Shown: positions 15,795 to 24,286 of the stretch, in pieces
How the letters are laid out: each line of letters opens with the position of its first letter
Numbering within the stretch: the stretch's first letter is position 1
Source: Alkalimonas mucilaginosa
GTDB taxonomy: Bacteria; Pseudomonadota; Gammaproteobacteria; Enterobacterales; Alteromonadaceae
Length of the DNA: 64,000 nucleotides
Reading direction: 5' to 3'
Assembly: GCF_036327005.1 (NCBI RefSeq)
Contig: NZ_JAUGZK010000002.1
Location: forward strand, 62,001 to 126,000
Notes under the pieces: model-generated
Database searches by the model: none
Told to the model about the DNA's origin: nothing
The model's input: only the letters and a program-made list of their open reading frames with translations
Made by a program: the position numbers and the translations under genes

Positions 15795-17849
15795 ATGCTA
15801 AAACTGTCCCCGTTGGCCTGCGCTGTTGCGTTGGCGTTGCCTGCTGTGCTGAGTGCAGGTGAAGTGTCTTTGGATGATGACCGGGATGACGCCCGGCTGG
15901 AGCGCATTGAAGTGCGGGCTTCTGGCTTACGCCGTGATGTGGTAGAAATGGCAGGACCAGTCTCGGTGCTAAGCGGCGATGAGTTGCTACGCCGTACCGA
16001 AGCCAGCATCGGTGAAACCTTAAAGTTCGAACCTGGGGTGCACGGCAACTACTTTGGCCCTGTGGCATCCAGCCCGGTGATCCGTGGTTTGGATGGCCCG
16101 CGGGTGCAGGTGATCCACAATGGCATGAGCACCGGCGATGTCTCGCGCGAAGGGCCGGATCACACCATTACCGCCGATGCCATCACGGCCCAGCAAATTG
16201 AAGTGCTGCGTGGCCCAGCGACCTTGCTGTATGGCAGTGGCGCCATTGGTGGTGTCATTAATGTGGTGGATAACCGTATTCCCCGTAGCGCCCTGGCACA
16301 GCCGGAAACGGTGTTGCAAGGGCGTTTGAACAGCGCTGCTGCCGAGCGTTCGCTGGCCTTTGCCCATGACAGCGCAGCCGAGAGCCTGGCGTTTCATGCC
16401 GACGGTTATTACCGCAAGGGCAATGACTACCGGGTGCCGGAGTATCAAAGCGATGAAGGCTTTCGCAGCAAGCGGCTGGACAATTCCTGGTCGGAGCATC
16501 AGGTGCTCAATCTGGGCTCCAGCCATGTCGCCGACTGGGGCTTTGTCGGTATCAGCTATGGTTACATCAGCAGTGAATACGGCTTGCCGGAAGGGCCACA
16601 AGACCCGCTGGATGACGACGATGGCGAATTGATTAAACTGAACCAGCAGCGGCTGGCACTGGCGGCTGAGTACCGGCCACAGCACGCCAGTTGGGAACTG
16701 GTCACGGCGGATTTGGCTTTTACCGATTACGATCATGCTGAATACGACGACGGCGTAGCGGAAACCGAGTTTACCAGCAAGCAATGGGAGCTGCGTGTCA
16801 CGGGCACTTACTTGCTTGACAGTGGCTGGCGCGGCATTGTTGGCTACCATGGCTCGGTGCGTGATTACCAAGCGCTGGGTGATGAAGCCTTTACCCCCAA
16901 CACCGATACCGACAGCCATGCACTTTTTGTGCTGCAGGAAAAAAGCTTTGGCGACCTCAAGTTTGAGTTTGGTAGCCGCTATGAGCGCCTAACGCAAAAT
17001 GCCACTGAAGTGGAAGATGTCGTTGGCGTACGCGATATTCGTGATCCCTTTCATTTGTTCAGCTGGTCGCTGGGTGCGGTGTATCAGCTTAATGATGACC
17101 ATCAGCTGACGGCAGCCTTCAGCCAGGCACAGCGTGCACCTGCCGCCAATGAACTCTATGCCAATGGCATCCATGTTGGCACCCGTTCGTACGATATTGG
17201 TACGGCTTACCGGGTCACCCACAGCAATGGTCAGACCGAAATCCTCAGTGATGCCAGCTTATCCAAAGCAGAAAAAGCCAACAACGTCGATTTCGGGGTG
17301 CGTGGTCAGCTGGATAGCGTGCAGTATCAGTTCAACCTGTTTTACAACCAGATTGATGATTTCGCCTATTTAAGCAATCTGGGCTTTGAGATTGCCGGCT
17401 TTGATGCCTACCAATACCGGCAGGACGATGCCCGCTTGCATGGTGCCGAAGCCAGTGTGCGCTGGCAACTGGCGCCGGATCATCAACTAAGCCTGATGGG
17501 CGATCTGGTGCGGGCCCGGCTCAAAGATGGCGGCGATCTGCCGCGGATCCCGCCGTTCCGACTGGGGGCGGAGTACCAATACACTGCTGATGCCTGGAGT
17601 GCTCAGCTCGGGGTAATGCATCATGGCCGACAAAGCAAGGTTGCTGCCAATGAAACGCCGACCGACAGCTACACCCTGGTCGAAGCCGCGCTGAATTACC
17701 ATTTCAGCTGGCAACAATGGGAGCTGATGGCCTTTGCCAAAGCACAGAATCTGACCAATCAGCTGGCTTTTGTGCACAGTTCTTTTATTAAAGAAGATGC
17801 GCCCCTGGCTGGTCGGAATCTGACGGTTGGGTTGCAGCTGCGTTTCTGA
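15795..17849 (+). CDS. ZnuD-like TonB-dependent zinc receptor
   Basis: A 684-residue outer-membrane receptor with signal peptide (MLKLSPLACAVALALPAVLS, cleavage near SAG). The TonB box region is RIEVRAS near 35. The plug runs to about residue 165 with RVQVIHNGM, QIEVLRGPATLLYGSGAIGG and VINVVDNRIP, close to the ZnuD phrase in Neisseria. The barrel contains DYDHAEYDDG, another ZnuD-like element, and ends in a beta strand with terminal Phe. The start is set by GGAG six bases upstream of ATG 15795; a GTG at 15783 is less likely. Divergence from folE2 across a Zur-like box supports zinc uptake under starvation. Copper or another metal complex is possible. Confidence 0.85.
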   Translation: MLKLSPLACAVALALPAVLSAGEVSLDDDRDDARLERIEVRASGLRRDVVEMAGPVSVLSGDELLRRTEASIGETLKFEPGVHGNYFGPVASSPVIRGLDGPRVQVIHNGMSTGDVSREGPDHTITADAITAQQIEVLRGPATLLYGSGAIGGVINVVDNRIPRSALAQPETVLQGRLNSAAAERSLAFAHDSAAESLAFHADGYYRKGNDYRVPEYQSDEGFRSKRLDNSWSEHQVLNLGSSHVADWGFVGISYGYISSEYGLPEGPQDPLDDDDGELIKLNQQRLALAAEYRPQHASWELVTADLAFTDYDHAEYDDGVAETEFTSKQWELRVTGTYLLDSGWRGIVGYHGSVRDYQALGDEAFTPNTDTDSHALFVLQEKSFGDLKFEFGSRYERLTQNATEVEDVVGVRDIRDPFHLFSWSLGAVYQLNDDHQLTAAFSQAQRAPAANELYANGIHVGTRSYDIGTAYRVTHSNGQTEILSDASLSKAEKANNVDFGVRGQLDSVQYQFNLFYNQIDDFAYLSNLGFEIAGFDAYQYRQDDARLHGAEASVRWQLAPDHQLSLMGDLVRARLKDGGDLPRIPPFRLGAEYQYTADAWSAQLGVMHHGRQSKVAANETPTDSYTLVEAALNYHFSWQQWELMAFAKAQNLTNQLAFVHSSFIKEDAPLAGRNLTVGLQLRF

Positions 17850-17910
17850 TCTTTCTGCCAGGCCGCGGCTTGTGGTATAACTGCTTCAGGCTGAAAGTGA
17901 AGGGGAATGT

Positions 17911-18588
17911 ATGGCGGGCTGGTTGGATCTGATAGCAATCCTATGGTTTTTAGTCATTTGGGTTGGCTACACGCTCTATGCCAAACGGCGGGCAAAAACA
18001 GTCAGTTGCCTGTCGTTTGAGCTAAGGCGCAAGCGCAACGATTGGATGCAGCAGATGCTAAGCCGTGACAATAAAATGGCTGACGTGGGTTTGATCTCGA
18101 CTCTGGAGCGTAACGTCAGCTTTTTTGCTTCCAGCACCTTGTTGGTGCTGGCGGGCTTATTAACGGCACTGGCTTCGGCCGATAAAATCAGCCTGGTGCT
18201 GCGCAATATTTTGCCCTGGAGTTCACAGGCGGAAGTGTCTTTGCAGCTAAAGTTGCTGTGCATTGCGCTGATGTATGTGTTCGCTTTTTTCCAGTTTACC
18301 TGGTCGCTACGCCAGTATGGCTTTGGCGGCGTGCTGATTGGTGCGGCACCAGATGGCCGCAGTATGGAAGAGAGCGATCGCAAAGCCTATGCACTGCGCG
18401 CCGCCAAGGTGATTGACCAGGCCGGCCACTCCTTTAATTATGGCCTGCGCGCCATGTACTTTTCACTGGCGGCACTGGCCTGGTTTATTGATCCTGTGTT
18501 CTTTATGGCGGCGACAGTGGTGGTGATGCTGATTATGAAACATCGGGAATTCCACTCCAAAGTACTGCACGCACTGCGCGAGTGTTAG
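17911..18588 (+). CDS. DUF599 membrane protein
   Basis: A 225-residue inner-membrane protein recognised as DUF599. Hydrophobic segments lie near residues 5-24, 70-88, 110-130 and 185-210. Conserved-looking polar stretches are FELRRKRNDWM and DVGLISTLERNVSFFAS after the first segment, and AARKVIDQAGHSFNYGLRA-like residues before the last. AAGGGGAATGT precedes the ATG. A -10-like TATAAC lies at about 17876, so it probably has its own promoter. Function is unknown. It is convergent with dolP and probably independent of the zinc block. Confidence 0.75.
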   Translation: MAGWLDLIAILWFLVIWVGYTLYAKRRAKTVSCLSFELRRKRNDWMQQMLSRDNKMADVGLISTLERNVSFFASSTLLVLAGLLTALASADKISLVLRNILPWSSQAEVSLQLKLLCIALMYVFAFFQFTWSLRQYGFGGVLIGAAPDGRSMEESDRKAYALRAAKVIDQAGHSFNYGLRAMYFSLAALAWFIDPVFFMAATVVVMLIMKHREFHSKVLHALREC

Positions 18589-18626
18589 CCGCTGGCTCCG
18601 CAGCAGTTACCCGGTGGTTGCATGGA

Positions 18627-19193
18627 TTACTGTATTTCGAAAGCACGTACCACCCGGTTAACGCCGTCAACATGACGGGCAATTTCCACGGCCTTGTCGG
18701 CTTCTGCTGGTGTTACCAGCCCCATCAGAAAGACTTCGCCATCTTCGGTGACGACTTTAATATTCAAGCCACTGATGGCACTGTCGGATAAGAACATTGA
18801 TTTTACCCGGGTGCTGATCCAGCTGTCGCGGCTGCGAGTGGATAATGAAATGGTGTTGCCTACCCGGATTTGATTGTGCACATCCCGTACACTGGACAAA
18901 TCCCGGCTGATTTGGCCGGCGCGTTGCCTGGCTTGCTCACTTTTTACCTGGCCGGTGAGCAGGACCACGCCATTGTAGCTGACTACATTGATTCGACCTT
19001 GTTTGTTGAGCTCTTCTTCCGTAAACAGCTGACGGGCACGCAAACTGATGCCTTTGTCATCAATTTGGTAACCAAGGGTACGTCTGTCTTGCGCCGCCAC
19101 TACGGCAGCACCACCGCCTGCTACCACAGCCGCAGCGCAGCCTTGCAAAATACCTACCGTGAGTAACAGCATCCAAAGCTGGTTCTTATTCAT
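18627..19193 (-). CDS. dolP: BON-domain outer-membrane lipoprotein DolP (YraP)
   Basis: A 188-residue lipoprotein: signal MNKNQLWMLLLTVGILQGC (lipobox LQGC), a Gly/Ala linker, then two BON domains (about 45-115 and 125-188), each with the VVxxxGxVxLxGxV pattern (INVVSYNGVVLLTGQV; IKVVTEDGEVFLMGLV). In E. coli DolP supports outer-membrane integrity and localises to division sites and to the BAM machinery. The start overlaps the diaA stop by 4 bp, making it the last gene of lpoA-yraN-diaA-dolP, the same order as E. coli yraMNOP. Confidence 0.92.
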   Translation of the reverse strand: MNKNQLWMLLLTVGILQGCAAAVVAGGGAAVVAAQDRRTLGYQIDDKGISLRARQLFTEEELNKQGRINVVSYNGVVLLTGQVKSEQARQRAGQISRDLSSVRDVHNQIRVGNTISLSTRSRDSWISTRVKSMFLSDSAISGLNIKVVTEDGEVFLMGLVTPAEADKAVEIARHVDGVNRVVRAFEIQ

Positions 19194-19777
19194 AGCTCCC
19201 CCTGTTGTGGGAAAAGGTTTAATTCAATCAGTTCGCACAGACAATGCAGCAAAAAGGCATAACACTCGAACACCCTGGCATGACGGTGGGCGGGAACCCG
19301 TAGCTCGGTATCCTGGGCATTCAGTAAACCTGATAACTCATCTGCCCCTTCGACGGTCAGAGCGACCACGCTCATATCGCAGGTGAGTGCTGCTTCGACC
19401 GCTTTGATCAGGCTTTGTTCGGTGCCTCGCAAAGAAATAACCAGCAGAATATCGCCTTTTTGGCCCAATGCCTTGACCTGGCGGGCGTAGTAATCGCAAT
19501 TTTGGCCAGAGCCGGCATGCATGGCTGCCAAATCCTGATGCAGTGCCATAGCCGGCAGGCAAGGGCGCTCAGTTTCGTATTGATCCAGCAGCAACTGGGC
19601 AAAGTGCTGTGCCAGACTGGCACTGGCGCCATCGCCACAGCACATCACTTTACCGCCCTCAATCAAACTACTGACAATCCGAAAGGCTGCTTGCTCTATG
19701 GGGCCTGCCAGTGCTTCACTGGTGGCGATCATAGTTTGAATGTTTTCGCTAAAGAGCTGGCGAATTTTGTCTTGCAT
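19190..19777 (-). CDS. diaA: SIS-domain DnaA initiator-associating protein DiaA
   Basis: A 195-residue SIS-domain protein. The N-terminal helix (MQDKIRQLFSENIQTMIATS) and motifs VMCCGDGASASLAQHF, AMHAGSGQNCDYYARQ and DILLVISLRGTEQSLIKAVE match the DiaA/GmhA family. DiaA binds DnaA as a tetramer and promotes initiation at oriC. Placement between yraN and dolP identifies it as DiaA rather than phosphoheptose isomerase GmhA, and no LPS-heptose genes are nearby. Forty-three bp separate it from yraN. Confidence 0.9.
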   Translation of the reverse strand: MQDKIRQLFSENIQTMIATSEALAGPIEQAAFRIVSSLIEGGKVMCCGDGASASLAQHFAQLLLDQYETERPCLPAMALHQDLAAMHAGSGQNCDYYARQVKALGQKGDILLVISLRGTEQSLIKAVEAALTCDMSVVALTVEGADELSGLLNAQDTELRVPAHRHARVFECYAFLLHCLCELIELNLFPQQGEL

Positions 19778-19820
19778 CTAAGATCCTGTTCTGGCTGTTT
19801 CTATGAGGGCACCCGCCCTG

Positions 19821-20171
19821 TTAGTTTGCCTGAATCGCATTTTGGATCCAGTTAAACTGGTAGGGCTCGGTACCACTGATGGTTAGCACATCAAAGCGGC
19901 ATGGCCCTGTGTGTTTGCTGCGTTGCAAATAAAGTTGTGCGGTGCGCAGCAGTTTTTGCTGTTGCCGGTAACTAATGGCTGCACTGGCCCCGCCATAGCT
20001 ATTGGATGCGCGGTATTTGACTTCAACAAACACCAGTTGCTCCCCCTGTCGCATCACCAGATCAAGCTCACCCAGTTTGGTGTTGTAGTTGCGGGTTACT
20101 GAGCTCAGGCCTCGTTGTTGCAAATAGTGTTCTGCCAATTGTTCATACAGCACACCAAGCGTATTGGCCAT
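19821..20171 (-). CDS. yraN: YraN family nuclease-like protein (UPF0102)
   Basis: A 116-residue protein of the UPF0102/YraN family with a restriction-endonuclease-like fold. Visible motif order is EQLAEHYLQQRG, then NYNTKLGELDLVMRQGEQLVFVEVKYR, giving the E...D...ExK catalytic-type residues, and a C-terminal CRFDVLTISG. Its cellular function is not established. It starts 3 bp after lpoA ends and lies in the conserved lpoA-yraN-diaA-dolP operon. Confidence 0.92.
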   Translation of the reverse strand: MANTLGVLYEQLAEHYLQQRGLSSVTRNYNTKLGELDLVMRQGEQLVFVEVKYRASNSYGGASAAISYRQQQKLLRTAQLYLQRSKHTGPCRFDVLTISGTEPYQFNWIQNAIQAN

Positions 20172-20174
20172 GGC

Positions 20175-22031
20175 TTAGGGCTCCTGTATCAGCTGCAGCT
20201 CTCGTTGGCTGTAACGTGCCCAATTGAGCTCCCGCCGTATCGTTTGTGTCTCGGTCAGGCCAAGTGTCCCTGTCAGACCACGATAGCGCAGCGCCGGAAA
20301 GGCCCGTTGTTGCTGGAGCTGTGGGATTAAGAGCAGTGCGTCATACCCCATCGCAAACAAACGTTGCAGGTTTTCGTCCTGCTCCGGAAACAACTGATCA
20401 AACTCTGCCCGTAGTGCCTGGCTCTGTTGGTCCGATAGCATCCAGGGCATGTCCGTCAAAGTAAGGCCGGCCAAGTCCCGATGATCGCTGCGATCGGCCT
20501 GAATGCTGTGGCTACGTGAGCTGGCGTAGATTGGCAAGCTCGGAGCCGTTGGGCTGACGGATACATCCAGAAACGGCTTGATCAGCCTGGTTTGAGTTGG
20601 ATCCGCAATCAGATAGATGGCATCAATATCCAGTCGGCTATGCGGCTCTGACTCCACGGTGCCCGGAATCAATTGACTAATCTGACGTACCCGTTGGCGG
20701 CTTTGCTCCAGATCCAGTAAGCGGGCGATCACCGGCTCCAGCTCATCACGGGATTGAAAGCTATAAAGCTCGGGGCTGGAATGACCATATTGCTGCCATT
20801 GCCGGCTAAAGTGACGCGCCAGGCGCTCGCTGCCGGGGTTTTGCGCATAAATCACAACTGGCCGGTTGAAGTTCCTGCGCTGAAAGAACTCCGCCAACTG
20901 ACTGCCTTCGTCTTCCAGACTCAGACTAAAAAAATAGTGTTCGTCGTTCAGTGACTGCTGTTGACTACTCTGGTTTAAGAACAATGTCGGCCATAACCAA
21001 TTGGCATCTTGTTGAATACTATCGACCTGGCTGCGTTGCAAGGGGCCAATAACAAAATCGATATTCAGTGCTTGCAGCTCCTGAGAAAGCAGCTCAGTGC
21101 CTTGCATGCTATCCAGGAAAAAAAGCTCCAGTTCGGGTTGATTGGATGCGGCAGCCAGAATGCCATTTTGAATGGATTGCGCATGCTGTCTGAGCTGACC
21201 GTGAATGGGTAACAATACCGCAATCCGCTTAGGCTGGTAGGGAACCAGTTCGGTTAATTGCCCTATGGCCGTGGGTAATTCGGACACATCCGGCATATAG
21301 GCATAATTTCTTTGCCACTGATGCAATGTTCGGGTCAGATCGCCGGATTGTTCCAGTTGCTGCTGCACCGAACGGGTCAGCTGCAGCCAGGCCAGTGTGC
21401 GAGGCCCTGCATCAACCCGCAATTGATTCAACTGCACTGGGTCCAATTGGCTAAGCAACCGCCACAGCCGTTGCCATTCGTCTCCGGAGTGCTGTTGCAA
21501 CGCCGTTAACTCATCCCATTGCAACAACCAAAAGGCGGCTTTACCGGGCTGGTTCAGCTGTTTAAACAAACGGGCTGCGGCCAGACTAAAGGCAATGCGG
21601 GCATCCTCATCAAGTTGCCCAAGGTTGGTTTGCTCAACGATACTTAAAGCGGTTTGATACTGTTCCAGTTGCAGCCAGGCCTGCAACTCCAGGGCTGACA
21701 ACTGGCGTTGCAACCATGGCTCGGGCTGAACCGCAAGCTCCCTGGTTATCGACAAGGTTAGGGTAGGATCGGCCTCTTTAAGAGCAGCCGATGCTGCTTT
21801 TAACAACAACGCCGGCTGACGGCTTACGGACTCCCTGGCCGCTTGTTGCAGCCAGTATTGGGACGAATGCTCGCTGTCATCCGGTGGTAACTCAACAGTG
21901 CTGCTGCTATCCACAATGGGGGCAGGGCTCTTTGGAGCAGGTTGCTGAGCACAGCCGGTAACAATGGCTACCATCAGGCCAAGCGCGAGGTATGGCTTTT
22001 GTTTGCTGCTAATCACAATGCACAGTACCAT
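20175..22031 (-). CDS. lpoA: Penicillin-binding protein activator LpoA
   Basis: A 618-residue outer-membrane lipoprotein that activates PBP1a for peptidoglycan synthesis. The lipobox is VTGC near residue 27 after a hydrophobic stretch. The N-terminal half (about 45-250) is TPR-like helical repeats; the C-terminal half (about 265-600) is a periplasmic-binding-protein-like domain beginning RIAVLLPIHGQLRQHAQSI. The start is uncertain: ATG 22031 is given, with no clear ribosome-binding site; a GTG at 22016 would give a more usual signal. It is divergent from rsmI, as in many gammaproteobacteria. Confidence 0.88.
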   Translation of the reverse strand: MVLCIVISSKQKPYLALGLMVAIVTGCAQQPAPKSPAPIVDSSSTVELPPDDSEHSSQYWLQQAARESVSRQPALLLKAASAALKEADPTLTLSITRELAVQPEPWLQRQLSALELQAWLQLEQYQTALSIVEQTNLGQLDEDARIAFSLAAARLFKQLNQPGKAAFWLLQWDELTALQQHSGDEWQRLWRLLSQLDPVQLNQLRVDAGPRTLAWLQLTRSVQQQLEQSGDLTRTLHQWQRNYAYMPDVSELPTAIGQLTELVPYQPKRIAVLLPIHGQLRQHAQSIQNGILAAASNQPELELFFLDSMQGTELLSQELQALNIDFVIGPLQRSQVDSIQQDANWLWPTLFLNQSSQQQSLNDEHYFFSLSLEDEGSQLAEFFQRRNFNRPVVIYAQNPGSERLARHFSRQWQQYGHSSPELYSFQSRDELEPVIARLLDLEQSRQRVRQISQLIPGTVESEPHSRLDIDAIYLIADPTQTRLIKPFLDVSVSPTAPSLPIYASSRSHSIQADRSDHRDLAGLTLTDMPWMLSDQQSQALRAEFDQLFPEQDENLQRLFAMGYDALLLIPQLQQQRAFPALRYRGLTGTLGLTETQTIRRELNWARYSQRELQLIQEP

Positions 22032-22091
22032 AGTCAAATGTTGGCACTATCTTACTGAGTCCTACTCATAAGCTCAAACAAAAGCGATCAG

Positions 22092-22937
22092 ATGACTACT
22101 GAAACCGGACAACTGTACATTGTAGCAACCCCAATCGGCAATTTGGCCGATATCAGCCAGCGGGCGCTGGATATTCTGGCAAGGGTCGATTGGATAGCGG
22201 CCGAGGATACCCGGCACTCCTCCCGCTTGTTGCAGCATTATGGCATTCAAAGCAAGCTGCTGGCGCTGCACGATCACAACGAAAAACAGCGGGCAGCCTC
22301 TTTACTGGAAAAGTTGCAGCAAGGGCAAAGCATTGCGCTGATTTCCGATGCTGGTACCCCTTTGATCAGCGATCCTGGCTACAGCCTGGTGCGTCACTGC
22401 CAACAGGCCGGAGTGCAGGTCGTGCCGGTACCGGGTGCCTGCGCACTGATTGCTGCGCTATCGGCCGCCGGCTTGCCGACCGACCAATTCCTGTTTATTG
22501 GCTTTTTGGCCGCCAAACAACAGCAGCGGCTGAATCAGCTGCAGGCTATTCCTGCCGGGGTAGGCACTTTGGTCTGTTATGAAACAGCGCGGCGCATTCA
22601 GGATACACTGCAGGATGTGCAGCAAGTGTTCGGCCACGAGCGCGAACTGGTGCTGGCCAAGGAGCTGACCAAAACCTTCGAGCACTTTGCCCGTGGCACC
22701 GCCGAAGACATTTTGCAGTGGTTGCAGGAGGATGCCAAGCGCTGCCAGGGTGAAATGGTGCTGATGATAGCGCCAACGGCGAAAACCGAAAGCGAAATCA
22801 GCGAAGCCGCGCTGCACACTCTTAAGCTGTTAATGGCAGAGCTGCCACTGAAAAAAGCCGCCGCCCTGACAGCCGAGATCCACGGCCTGAAGAAAAATGC
22901 GTTGTATCAGCATGGCCTTAGTTTGCAGCAAAAGTAA
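22092..22937 (+). CDS. rsmI: 16S rRNA (cytidine(1402)-2'-O)-methyltransferase RsmI
   Basis: A 281-residue tetrapyrrole-methylase-fold enzyme that 2'-O-methylates C1402 of 16S rRNA from SAM. Signatures: GQLYIVATPIGNLADISQRA near 7, AAEDTRHSSRLL, ALISDAGTPLISDPGYSLV and VVPVPGACALIAALSAAGLP. It is followed by 360 bp of non-coding sequence and then the cassette array; in related genomes rsmI is close to rnpB and mraZ, so the array appears inserted here. Confidence 0.95.
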   Translation: MTTETGQLYIVATPIGNLADISQRALDILARVDWIAAEDTRHSSRLLQHYGIQSKLLALHDHNEKQRAASLLEKLQQGQSIALISDAGTPLISDPGYSLVRHCQQAGVQVVPVPGACALIAALSAAGLPTDQFLFIGFLAAKQQQRLNQLQAIPAGVGTLVCYETARRIQDTLQDVQQVFGHERELVLAKELTKTFEHFARGTAEDILQWLQEDAKRCQGEMVLMIAPTAKTESEISEAALHTLKLLMAELPLKKAAALTAEIHGLKKNALYQHGLSLQQK

Positions 22938-23268
22938 GGGGCCTGGTTTTCATCCAGAAGCAGGCCCAGGCCTGATTCTGGCCTGCCAAATCAACACTGT
23001 TATTTTCACCTTCTTCACATATCCAGAGCGCTAGCACGCAATAAACCTGGCGGCGTATCCATACGCCGCGCCAGTGCCCATCTTTCAGGATGGGCACTGC
23101 TTAGGGCTGTCAGGGCTTAGACGGAGGCATCCGGGTTTGCTAATGACGTATCAAATCAATCTCTGCAAGTGATTGCCACCAGACAAAAATGCAGGTAGAT
23201 TTAAATACATAAATTTTACAAACGCGGGCAACTCCGTGTTTAGGTACGGTGCTGTCCGCCCAATAAGT
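22938..23268. other. Intergenic region with two strong stem-loops
   Basis: No supported gene lies here. Two perfect hairpins are adjacent: 23050-23069 (9-bp stem around CGGCGTAT/ATACGCCG) and 23072-23099 (11-bp stem CAGTGCCCATC/GATGGGCACTG). Neither has a T-tract. They may end the rsmI transcript. The rest drifts AT-rich toward the first cassette and shows no attC or attI that I can define with confidence. Confidence 0.5.
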
Positions 23269-23297
23269 GTTATACGTTCGCAATTAAGTGAGATTAG

Positions 23298-23588
23298 ATG
23301 AAACGCAAATTTCGAAGCGAGTTAGATTTTTCTTCAGTCATCAAAATTGCTGCTATTTTGGGCTTTGGTAGTGGTCTTGTTTTAAGTCTACTTTTGTTAT
23401 TGCTATCAATGTTTCAAGCCGTTGGTATTGATTCTTTAGCTGTAGTTATCAAATTACCATTTATATCAACATTAGGTTTTATACTGAATACATTGCTTGG
23501 CTATCCGTTTTATAAACTTTACTGTAATAAAGTTAAAGGACAGATCGTTTCTGGCAAGTTTTTGGAAGTTGACGGTGAAAACGTATAA
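23298..23588 (+). CDS. Cassette 1: small two-helix membrane protein
   Basis: A 96-residue protein of unknown function and the only gene of the first cassette. Two hydrophobic segments (about 14-43 and 50-72) are separated by a short loop; the N-terminus is basic (MKRKFRSE) and the C-terminus is polar (GKFLEVDGENV). The ATG is 23 bp after the core GTTATAC, the short leader usual in cassettes, and the stop lies inside the attC site. The AT-rich codon use differs from rsmI next door. No family recognised. Confidence 0.6.
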   Translation: MKRKFRSELDFSSVIKIAAILGFGSGLVLSLLLLLLSMFQAVGIDSLAVVIKLPFISTLGFILNTLLGYPFYKLYCNKVKGQIVSGKFLEVDGENV

Positions 23589-23663
23589 CAATCGCCATCA
23601 AAAACGCGCCCTTTGGGCGCTCGACTCGCAACAAGTTGCTCGCGTTTGTGGCGGGCGTTGTAG
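23583..23663 (+). repeat. attC site, cassette 1/2
   Basis: Inverse core GTATAAC at the left and core GTTGTAG at the right. Inner arms AAACGCG and CGCGTTT are perfectly complementary, and TCGCC/GGCGGGC form the outer stem. The 81-bp length is in the normal attC range. The core deviates from GTTRRRY at two positions. Confidence 0.72.
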
Positions 23664-23675
23664 CAAGGCCAACGA

Positions 23676-24188
23676 ATGAGTAAATTCAAGATACGCATCC
23701 TTGAGTCGGAAGATTGGCAACTATACAAGATGATAAGGCTCTGCTCCCTTAAGGAATCACCAGACTCATTTGGTGCAACTTATGAACAAGAGTCTTTATT
23801 GTCTGATTCTGATTGGTTTTCGCGATTTCAACCAAATTCAGACGTCGCAGTTGCTTTGCCTTTAATAGCCGAAAGCGATGGTCACGTGTTGGGACTAGCG
23901 TGGGGATTAATTCATAAGTCTGATTTAAAAACTACCCACATATACCAAATGTGGGTTTTACCTGAGGCCAGAGGTAAAGGGGTTGCCAGTAAGTTGCTGG
24001 ACGAGATAAAGGCATGGGCTTTGAATGAAAAATGTTCATCAATTGCGTTGTCAGTAACTGCTAGTAATACTGCCGCCGTTGGTTTGTACCGCACACGTGG
24101 GTTCATTACAGTGGGTCAATTGGAAGAACTAAGAGCGGGCTCAGGTTTATACGTGCAGCCCATGATAATGAGTTTTAATGCGGCATAA
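23676..24188 (+). CDS. Cassette 2: GNAT-family N-acetyltransferase
   Basis: A 170-residue GCN5-related acetyltransferase. Motif A, the acetyl-CoA pyrophosphate loop, is visible as YQMWVLPEARGKGVASKLLDEI near 90-110, followed by motif B-like LSVTASNTAAVGLYRTRGFI. The N-terminus (KIRILESEDWQLYKMIRLCSLKESPDSFGATYEQE) is typical of GNATs resembling acetyltransferases that modify small molecules or amino acids. Acetyltransferases are common integron cargo, some conferring resistance, but this sequence is not one of the aminoglycoside enzymes I recognise. The start is 13 bp after the attC core and the stop lies within the next attC. Confidence 0.85.
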   Translation: MSKFKIRILESEDWQLYKMIRLCSLKESPDSFGATYEQESLLSDSDWFSRFQPNSDVAVALPLIAESDGHVLGLAWGLIHKSDLKTTHIYQMWVLPEARGKGVASKLLDEIKAWALNEKCSSIALSVTASNTAAVGLYRTRGFITVGQLEELRAGSGLYVQPMIMSFNAA

Positions 24189-24260
24189 CAATCCGCGTCA
24201 TGCAGGGCCTGCGGCCCCTGCAACGCTCACAAGTTCGCGCGCATGCGCGGGGTGTTAAAG
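24183..24260 (+). repeat. attC site, cassette 2/3
   Basis: Inverse core GCATAAC, core GTTAAAG. The arms CCGCG-T-CATGC and GCATG-CGCGG are perfectly complementary apart from one unpaired T, the extrahelical base expected in functional attC sites. It is nearly the same sequence as the site at 25743-25820. Confidence 0.82.
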
Positions 24261-24286
24261 TTACTCATCAAACAACGGAGAATTGT

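Noticed and set aside
23269..23275. GTTATAC as an integron attI site
   Set aside because: No integrase gene or attI-type direct repeats are adjacent, and the sequence to its left does not fold as an attC. It is only used as the left core of cassette 1.
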